Positions 56,990 through 64,000 of a DNA stretch of 64,000 bases are shown piece after piece; position 1 is the stretch's first letter; every line of letters starts with the position of its first letter. This DNA is from Bryoerythrophyllum caledonicum (lineage: Eukaryota; Streptophyta; Bryopsida; Pottiales; Pottiaceae), in NCBI GenBank assembly GCA_963971425.1, contig OZ020519.1, positions 6,464,028 through 6,528,027 of the forward strand. Direction: 5' to 3'. The notes beneath the pieces are model-generated. The model was not told the origin of the DNA and searched no databases. It worked only from the letters and a program-made list of their open reading frames with translations. A program made the position numbers and the translations under genes.

Positions 56990-57238
56990 GGGGGTTTTCA
57001 CGCCAACGACCAAGGTCAAGATGTCAAGTGATACTAGCGATTTGATTAGTCTAGAGTTCAAACTTCAAACTTGGCCCTTGGAGCATCATATTAGGCACCA
57101 AGGACCAAAGGTTGGCGGCGTTTGAAATGCCTACATAGAAGCACATTTTGAGAATTTTGGCATCAAGAATTTAGCCACTTGAGGAGAGTCTCGATCAAAT
57201 GAGAACAAAAATCCAAACTCTTGCCAACTTGGCGTACA
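56990..57238. mobile_element. Partial GGGGGTTTTCA-ended MITE
   Basis: Starts GGGGGTTTTCACGCCAACGA after TTAA/TAA and is related, inverted, to 45787-46532 (AGGCATTTNAAACGC-type block). Cut at 57239 by the family B element; its other end was not found. Confidence 0.55.
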
Positions 57239-57242
57239 TTAA

Positions 57243-58114
57243 CCCCTAAAGGACCATTTGTGCTTACAGGGTGCAAATCAGTATTCGGTAGGTTCTTAGA
57301 AATCCATATTTGAAGATAACTTCTTGAAACTTTTAGTGAGAATAGGAATACGGGTTATCTTTGCTAAAAGATTTAAAAAATAAATTTGGACTAGTAGGAA
57401 AAAAGTTATGGTGCCTCAAACATAAGAAGCATGTTCTTTTTGGCACCTAGGTAGGGTACTATAGAGATATACAGTGCAATTGTAGAATTGAAAATTTCAC
57501 TTTTTTGAGGCGGGCAGTAGTGAAGGCAAGTTCTTGGCAACCTTTATTGTTTTCACTTGAAAATGCAGAGAATTTAGATTTTACTTTTTTTGAAAAGTTT
57601 TTTTTCTATTGTTAGAATAATTCATGAAAATTCTATTGACCGTTTCGATTATAGATCCAATAATTATTCTTCTATTTAAAAAATAAAATATCTTTCCTAA
57701 GTAAAGGGCCACTTTCTATACCCCTAGTCATTGGAGGTCCATTTTCTTATTGTAAACACCTCTACTACTTGTGGTTTTTGGTGTGGAGTGACCTAACACA
57801 AGGTAGAACACAAATCCATACAATTTATGCAATGTGTAGTAGAAAAATATGCCAATATCTTGAGTCAAAGTACGATGGCCTTGTCTGGGCACAATGAAAA
57901 AAAAACAATTTTGCACACTTCAAATGCATGTATCTTACAATCCGCACAGTCAAATTTCACGAAATTGTGTTGGTGTCTTCTTGTAGTAGTTAGCTTGAAG
58001 AGCCTACGGTTGGAAATAGTCAGAAAATGATTTAATTAGTCTAATAATATCTCATGTCAGAGTGGTAGTTTTTGGGTGGTTTTGATGAAGCACAAGGCCG
58101 AGTCCTTAAAGGGT
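57243..58114 (-). mobile_element. Family B TTAA MITE, full-length (872 bp)
   Basis: TTAA at 57239-57242 and 58115-58118; ends CCCCTAAAGGACC and inverted ACCCTTTAAGGAC. Fragments of the same family occur at 7280, 37401, 42641 and 49505. Confidence 0.85.
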
Positions 58115-58118
58115 TTAA

Positions 58119-59227
58119 ATTATTCAAAAGGTGACAAGATTTTAGCCGTTAGATTGAAACAACTATATCTTTTCACCTAAAACTTGTTACCTTTGATGAC
58201 CATGCATACTTTTAGTTTCGATCAAAAGACTCAAATCTTTAAGTGCTTTTAGACCTATGGCCTCTCTTGGCTACATTGAGTTTATGTCTAGCAATTCAAA
58301 AGGAGGCAAGATCATGAAACATGAGCGCAAGTCAGTGCCTCTCTCACCAGGTTGCATGTCCTAACCTCTAGTTAAGGTAGTCACGTCTAAAACCAACAAT
58401 ATTTCATGACTGACAACTAATTTTTCACTAGAAACTGTCAATAATTGCACATGTAACCAACTTCCTAATTTAGGGCTAGTAGCGAAAGCATGGGTAGCGG
58501 AAGTTGGTTTCAAAGCTGGTGGTTTTAGGAGTAAATGAATAGGGGTTGCTGTCAAAATTAGTGAATGCGTCAGAGTGCATGTAAGATAAAGGGAACTAGG
58601 ATTTTCCAAGTTCAGTTTTAGAGTGAATAATACCCGGTTTCCACTTTTTTTTGTTGGTGGTTTCAGGCCATTTGTGGAGGGTCATGGCCCCCACCTACTG
58701 ACACTGACCCAACTTTCGTCAGATGTGACTTTGGAAATTCATAACTAATTTATATTACATCGGAAAAATCTGAAATCACTTGGGTTGAAACTGTAATTCT
58801 ATTGGCTATCACTAGAAATTAATTTAATTATTATCTGGGCTCTCCATATATGCAAACTGCTTAACTTGGCAATTATGGGGGTTTACCTTATATCCCATAA
58901 TCCTGCCTGCTTTGGCATTACATAGTCTTTAATTTCTTAGGAAGCATTCAAAGCATGCCACCTCATGTGCCAATGCACTACAATATATGCTATGGGTTCA
59001 AACAAATTACCATTGCTCTGCAAAACCAATTGAGATGCAAAATACATGCACATACCATTAGACGAATATGCAACACACACGCCTCTACTTATGTCCCATA
59101 ACCGGCTCAAGCCCGTAGTCCTCAACCAATTATCCAACTCAGCACAATGCCAAATAGCACAGACTCTGATGAAACAGGTGCCAACATGTTTTGTGTGTGA
59201 CAATTGCTGCAGGTTTCTCAAAAGAAC
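58119..59227. other. Unassigned spacer
   Basis: 1.1 kb with no supported gene or repeat. Confidence 0.4.
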
Positions 59228-59229
59228 TA

Positions 59230-59449
59230 CACTAAATTTTATCTTTAGTGTCATGTAAATAAATGACTTGTAAATGCTATAAATTTTTACTATTAATGAA
59301 GATTTTTACCAACTGTGTCTACAGTGATCCCCCTCTTTGAATAATGTAAATTTTTGTGCTCTTGGAAAAAAAATCTTCATCAAAAGTAAAAACTTATAGC
59401 GTTTACAAGTCATTTACTGTGTGCATGACACTAAAAATAAAATTTAGTG
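59230..59449. mobile_element. TA-flanked foldback MITE with ~80-bp arms (220 bp)
   Basis: TA at 59228-59229 and 59450-59451. Arms CACTAAATTTTATCTTTAGT and inverted CACTAAATTTTATTTTTAGT continue through CATTTACAAGTCATTTAC-type sequence to GAAGATTTTT. Short loop near 59310-59365. CACTA at the tips suggests En/Spm, but the duplication is TA, not 3 bp, so Stowaway-like is more likely. Confidence 0.85.
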
Positions 59450-59503
59450 TACATGAAGGAGCCTAGGTGTAGGTTCCTGAGATAGGAGCCTTCATGTAGT
59501 TAA

Positions 59504-59792
59504 CCCTTTAGCGCCTGAGCCCTCTTTTTGTACGACTAGATTCTACGAGTGTACTAGATCATGAAGAGCATCCTCTACAGAGTGGGTATATTTCATGTTG
59601 AATACGCTCCACATAAATGAGGCTAGCAGTTGATCTTCAAGGCTGATTTGCACGCAAACGGTCTCATCAAAATCTTCATAACCTCTACCACGTCCACTAT
59701 GAGGAGTATTTTGGACCATGCCTCCTCAATTCATTGCTACGGTGCAATTTTAATCCCCTAGGAAACACATGGGCCTTCCCGGCTCTAAAGGG
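59504..59792. mobile_element. Short TTAA-type MITE, copy 4 (289 bp)
   Basis: TTAA at 59500-59503, TCAA at 59793-59796. Ends CCCTTTAGCGCC and inverted CCCTTTAGAGCC. Sits 56 bases from Tc1-like element B. Confidence 0.8.
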
Positions 59793-59848
59793 TCAAATAG
59801 CTCTCTAACCGAGGAAGTCAAGCTCTCCAAAATATCCAGCATACTGTA

Positions 59849-60796
59849 CAGTAGGGTGACATTCAAATTGGCGTTTGGGCAATTCCAGGGATGGTGTCCC
59901 ACACTGCTGCCAACTTTGACGCCCTCCACAGGGCTGAAAAATTGTTCTTTTACCCTAAAATTTTGGGAACAGCATCACCTCTATGTTAAAAACATGCATA
60001 CCAAACTTCAAGTCCAGAGGACTTATAAAACAAAAGATATTAAAAATTAACCACCATGGGGTAGCTGTGAGAAAAGTTTCTCAACCGCCAACTTTGACAC
60101 CATCCCAAGGATTGAGGAAATTTTTTTTGCCCATGGAATTTTTGGAGTGAGAACACCTTTATGTTGATTACATGTGTGGAAATTTTCAAGTCCAAAAAAT
60201 GCACAAAAAAAATCACATCCCAAATCTACCAACATGTATAATTGTGAGAAAAAAAGGGGAAAACCATTTTACTACTTCCAACTTTGACACCCTCCCTAGG
60301 ATTGAGGGTTTGTTATTTCAACATGAAAATTTTGACACATGGTAACCTCTATGTTGATAACATGTGGGAAAATTTTCAAGGCCAAAAAATGTATTCAAAA
60401 GAAGATATTCAAAATCTACTAACATGGGGGTTAGTTGTGAGAAAAGTTTCATAGCTGCCCACTTTGACACCCTCCCAAGAATTCAAAAAAATTTATTTGT
60501 CCATGAAATTTTGGGTATGAAGTCACCTTCACGTCAAATACAAGTGTGGAAAATTTCAAAGTCCAAAAGATTTACACAAAAAACATATACCAAGTCTACC
60601 AACATGTATTGTTGTGACAAACAAAGGGGAAAGTTTACCACTACTTCCAACTTCAACACCCTTCCTAGGATTGAGTTTTTGTTGATACATAATGAAATTT
60701 TGGCCACAAGATCATCTCTACATTGGTAACATATGAGATAGATTTCAAAGCCAAAAGATGTATATACAAAAAAAAATTATTCCATATCTACCAACG
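59849..60796 (+). repeat. Left long inverted arm of Tc1-like element B
   Basis: Subrepeats marked by CCAACTTTGACGCCCTCC (59910) and variants near 60090, 60280, 60460 and 60648. Inverted partner 62609-63552. Confidence 0.92.
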
Positions 60797-61795
60797 TGTA
60801 TGTCCTCCATTAGCATCAATCACCGCTTGTAACCTTGAGGGCATAGAATGACATAGTTGAAGGAGCTTTGTACCACTAACCAAATTCCACTCTTTTTCAA
60901 GAACTACCTTCATCACTTCTAAGTTTCTAGGGCATTCCTTGCCATGTTGCACAACATCTTTTAGCATCCTCCAGACATTCTCGATTGGATTGAGATCGGG
61001 AGAGTTTGCAGGCCAATTGAGCTTTTCGAGTTGGTGGGTTTGTCTCCATTCTTCACATGTTTTGCTACGATGAATAGGTGCACCATCTTCCATTAGCACT
61101 CCTTCTGAAAGTCTACTCAAGAAATGAATCAATTCGCCATCGTAGACCACTTCAACAAAATCTTTAGCAGAACGTTGAGTTTTTGGCATAAAGACAAGTT
61201 GTGACTTTTGTCCTCCAGCAAATGCACCCCAAATCATCAAAGATGTCTGTCCACTTTTAAAAGTAGGAACTATACAACTTGATGAATAACGCTCATATGC
61301 ACTTCTCCAAACATGAATTTGCCGAGAATTTTTTCCAATCTCAAAAGTAGATTCATCTGTCCAAACAATACGCTCCCACTCTTTTGGACTCCATCCATGG
61401 TACTTCTGAGCAAAAGCTAACCGTTGAGACATGTGATGGGATGTCAAGAAAGGTTTTTTGACTGCAATTCGACTAAAAATACCACTTTTATGTAATACCC
61501 TTTGAATAGTACGTCTACACACTTGAGTACGGCACATATTAGTAATCTCTGAGACCGAGGAACGACGATGAGTTTTTGCATAACGCACAATATTATTCAC
61601 ATCTCTCTCACTAAGTTTTTTAGCATGACTTCCACCGCAAGGTTTGCGCTTATAAGTTCCATCTTCTTTAAACGTTTTTACTAACCTCTGAACTGTTCTA
61701 ACAGAAACTCCAGGAATGGCTGCAATTTGAACTCCTGTATTTCCTCCCTCACTCAAACCTATAATGCGAGCACGGATTTCATCTGAAATTGCCAT
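60788..61795 (-). CDS. Tc1-like transposase, DD34E, intact
   Basis: 335 residues, close to the 330-350 usual for Tc1 transposases. Cuts and pastes its element into TA sites. Residues 1-110 hold two helix-turn-helix-like regions (IAAIPGVSVRTVQRLVKTF; RRSSVSEITNM-RTIQRVL) for binding the inverted repeats, with a basic GTYKRKPCGG linker. Catalytic triad: D147 (WTDES), D237 (MEDGAP), E272 (NPIEN), with 34 residues between the last two. No frameshift or stop. ATG at 61795 (MAISDE). The C-terminus GGHTRW and its TAG stop overlap the inner edge of the left arm. A decayed sister is at 9345-11168. Confidence 0.95.
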   Translation of the reverse strand: MAISDEIRARIIGLSEGGNTGVQIAAIPGVSVRTVQRLVKTFKEDGTYKRKPCGGSHAKKLSERDVNNIVRYAKTHRRSSVSEITNMCRTQVCRRTIQRVLHKSGIFSRIAVKKPFLTSHHMSQRLAFAQKYHGWSPKEWERIVWTDESTFEIGKNSRQIHVWRSAYERYSSSCIVPTFKSGQTSLMIWGAFAGGQKSQLVFMPKTQRSAKDFVEVVYDGELIHFLSRLSEGVLMEDGAPIHRSKTCEEWRQTHQLEKLNWPANSPDLNPIENVWRMLKDVVQHGKECPRNLEVMKVVLEKEWNLVSGTKLLQLCHSMPSRLQAVIDANGGHTRW

Positions 61796-62608
61796 TATAG
61801 ACTATTTTTTATGATGTTGATACAATACTAAATGCTCTTCAATAAGTAATCAATATAACACTCAACCTATGGCAATTGGATTATATAATTCAGTAAACAC
61901 AAAGGACTCAGCTTATGGCATGTGCACTAAATAAATCAATCAACAACATAACACTCACATTGGCATGTGCATTAGGTGATAACCATGGCATGTGCATTAG
62001 ATGATAACCATGGCATGTGCATTAGATGATAACCATGGCATGTGCATCAATTGAGTGAACCAAAAAATACTCTTGGACATACTCATGCCACATGTGATTC
62101 GTCAACACTCAGTAAACTAATCAACAACACTCAACAAAAAATATATATATATCCACTCAATAAATCAGCCCATATGTGATATGCCCACTCAATGGATCAA
62201 CCCATATGTGATTTGTCTACTCAATCAGTCAACAACACTCAGCCCATATCTAATATGTCCACTCAATACCATCTCAACATTCACTCTCAATACCATCTCA
62301 ACATTCACTCTATTACAAATCACATGACAAAATACACACAACATTTCCTTTACATAGTGCTCAACAGATATTTGGAGGAGAAAACTCGTCATACGTGCAT
62401 AATGCACACCAAACCTTATGACAAGTGGATTCTTCTACACAAAACAACTCTGCAATTCTACATGTAGATTTCATTGATCTTTTCAAGATGCATTTATGTT
62501 TGGTAGCTTAGTCGCATGAATAAAATCAATGAAGAGTACGAGGTGTCAAAGATAATTTGACATTCTCAATATGCCCCTTCAATATAGTTTGTCATTGTTA
62601 CAAACATT
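61796..62608 (-). promoter_or_regulatory. Transposase leader region with short repeats
   Basis: AT-rich, between the transposase ATG and the right arm. Contains a 25-bp tandem repeat (61961-62046) and scattered CCACTCAAT and CAACACTCA motifs; the matching region of element A (8740-9340) is likewise made of GAGTGA/GTGATTGAG motifs. No promoter element identified. Confidence 0.5.
61961..62046. repeat. 25-bp tandem repeat, 3.4 units
   Basis: TGGCATGTGCATTAG plus RTGATAACCA at 61961, 61986, 62011 and a partial unit at 62036. Confidence 0.95.
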
Positions 62609-63552
62609 GGTAGATATGGAATAATTTTTTTTTGTATATACATCTTTTGGCTTTGAAATCTATCTCATATGTTACCAATATAGAGATGATCTTGTGGCCA
62701 AAATTTCATTATGTATCAACAAAAACTCAATCCTAGGAAGGGTGTTGAAGTTGGAAGTAGTGGTAAACTTTCCCCTTTGTTTGTCACAACAATACATGTT
62801 GGTAGACTTGGTATATGTTTTTTGTGTAAATCTTTTGGACTTTGAAATTTTCCACACTTGTATTTGACGTGAAGGTGACTTCATACCCAAAATTTCATGG
62901 ACAAATAAATTTTTTTGAATTCTTGGGAGGGTGTCAAAGTGGGCAGCTATGAAACTTTTCTCACAACTAACCCCCATGTTAGTAGATTTTGAATATCTTC
63001 TTTTGAATACATTTTTTGGCCTTGAAAATTTTCCCACATGTTATCAACATAGAGGTTACCATGTGTCAAAATTTTCATGTTGAAATAACAAACCCTCAAT
63101 CCTAGGGAGGGTGTCAAAGTTGGAAGTAGTAAAATGGTTTTCCCCTTTTTTTCTCACAATTATACATGTTGGTAGATTTGGGATGTGATTTTTTTTGTGC
63201 ATTTTTTGGACTTGAAAATTTCCACACATGTAATCAACATAAAGGTGTTCTCACTCCAAAAATTCCATGGGCAAAAAAAATTTCCTCAATCCTTGGGATG
63301 GTGTCAAAGTTGGCGGTTGAGAAACTTTTCTCACAGCTACCCCATGGTGGTTAATTTTTAATATCTTTTGTTTTATAAGTCCTCTGGACTTGAAGTTTGG
63401 TATGCATGTTTTTAACATAGAGGTGATGCTGTTCCCAAAATTTTAGGGTAAAAGAACAATTTTTCAGCCCTGTGGAGGGCGTCAAAGTTGGCAGCAGTGT
63501 GGGACACCATCCCTGGAATTGCCCAAACGCCAATTTGAATGTCACCCTACTG
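62609..63552 (-). repeat. Right long inverted arm of Tc1-like element B
   Basis: Five subrepeats marked on + by GTGTCAAAGTTGG-type motifs near 62741, 62928, 63108, 63300 and 63480. Confidence 0.92.
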
Positions 63553-63720
63553 TACTTGTAAGCAAGGGTAGCTGATTCATGAACTAATTGGCATGACCTA
63601 AATTAACTTGCATGATCTTGTAATTAAGTTAAGTTGATCCTTTGACCCAATGAGAAGACACCTCAACTTGTTTCTGACTTCATGCTCATTATTCTGATTC
63701 CATGCACCAATTACATTACT

Positions 63721-64000
63721 TGGGGACTCGCCTAAGGTTGGATAACCTATCACCACTATCAACCCCAAAATCGACAGTCTTGTGTGGGCCAAAATCGCCA
63801 GCCGCCCACCCTATTTCCAAAATTTTAGGAAAGTTAATTTATAATTGGGGGAGGTCCGCCCCTTTCCTCCTAATCGCATGCGCCCCCTCACAGCTCTCGG
63901 TTTTTAGTCTCTTGTGCTCACAGTGATGGGTGCTTTGACAAGTGGTCATTAGCACAACTTACTGTGGAAGTAGAGAGTTTTGTATGTCGAGGAATGGATC
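63721..64000 (+). repeat. Repeat C, copy 2 (no SINE)
   Basis: Matches 36076-36232 joined to 36581-36660 and runs off the window. TGGTCATTAGCA occurs once at 63943-63954. Confidence 0.85.

Larger units (their letters stand above)
59849..63552 (-). mobile_element. Tc1-like DNA transposon B, apparently intact (3.70 kb)
   Basis: Ends CAGTAGGGTGACATTC and inverted match, flanked by TA at 59847-59848 and 63553-63554. Two ~945-bp arms (59849-60796 and 62609-63552) are almost identical inverted copies, each of five subrepeats with period about 180-190 bp. Between them are an intact DD34E transposase and an ~800-bp leader. Near-identity of the arms points to recent activity or arm homogenisation. Confidence 0.93.

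Noticed and set aside
59230-59449. CACTA (En/Spm) element because the tips read CACTA...TAGTG
   Set aside because: Target duplication is TA, not 3 bp, and the length and structure are those of a TA-inserting foldback MITE.
60364-60729. 121-codon frame in the arm of element B (and its twin at 62672-63037)
   Set aside because: Lies wholly in the inverted-repeat subrepeats; the duplicate exists only because the arms are inverted copies.
61961-62046. CRISPR-like or regulatory array of 25-bp repeats
   Set aside because: Direct head-to-tail units with no spacers, in a eukaryotic transposon leader; a simple minisatellite.

Overview
This is nuclear DNA of a green plant, most likely a streptophyte (land plant or charophyte-grade alga). 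Two ordinary intron-containing plant genes sit at the left end on the + strand. The first (2-3847) is a mitochondrial-type NADH-cytochrome b5 reductase in 13 exons. The second (4534-6807) is TGD2, the MCE-domain subunit of the plastid lipid importer, in 4 exons. Both spliced models join in frame with GT-AG introns and give proteins of normal length (348 and 384 residues). I cannot name the species.

From about 7 kb onward the window is almost entirely a nested bed of transposable elements with no convincing host gene. Layout: Tc1-like element A (8153-11729) with a Helitron (10202-11019) inside its transposase; a transposase-less Tc1-like element (12712-14037); a 2.86-kb element with a 10-bp target duplication (14920-17775); a locally duplicated segment (about 18735-33740) split by a 12.2-kb LINE (19478-31687); a tRNA-derived SINE (36233-36580); many TTAA-flanked MITEs between 34 and 60 kb; several GGGGCGG- and GGGGG-ended MITEs with 3-bp duplications; TA-flanked foldback elements; and Tc1-like element B (59849-63552) with an intact 335-residue DD34E transposase. 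One GC-richer, apparently low-copy stretch (about 52.5-54.8 kb) has a TATA-like box but no gene I can identify.

The most interesting content is the LINE. Its ORF2, on the minus strand, reads in one frame through an APE-type endonuclease, a YADD reverse transcriptase, an RNase H, a CCHC knuckle and, at the C-terminus, an R2-type restriction-like endonuclease (RHN, KPD, E-x-T and KxxKY motifs). That two-endonuclease layout is known from the Dualen/RandI group of green-algal LINEs. The last ~120 bp of this LINE, including a terminal hairpin and a CTT-rich tail, are shared with the tRNA-derived SINE at 36.2 kb, so the two look like a LINE/SINE donor-parasite pair. Both insertions have clean target duplications (13 and 12 bp), and for each an unoccupied copy of the target lies elsewhere in the window.

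Other notable systems: Tc1-like elements whose long inverted repeats are built from tandem ~185-bp subrepeats; a piggyBac-like TTAA MITE family proved by a filled/empty site pair; and a Helitron whose removal at its A/T junction restores the transposase frame. Everything was read by eye from the sequence. Percent identities, copy numbers outside the window and expression are unknown.
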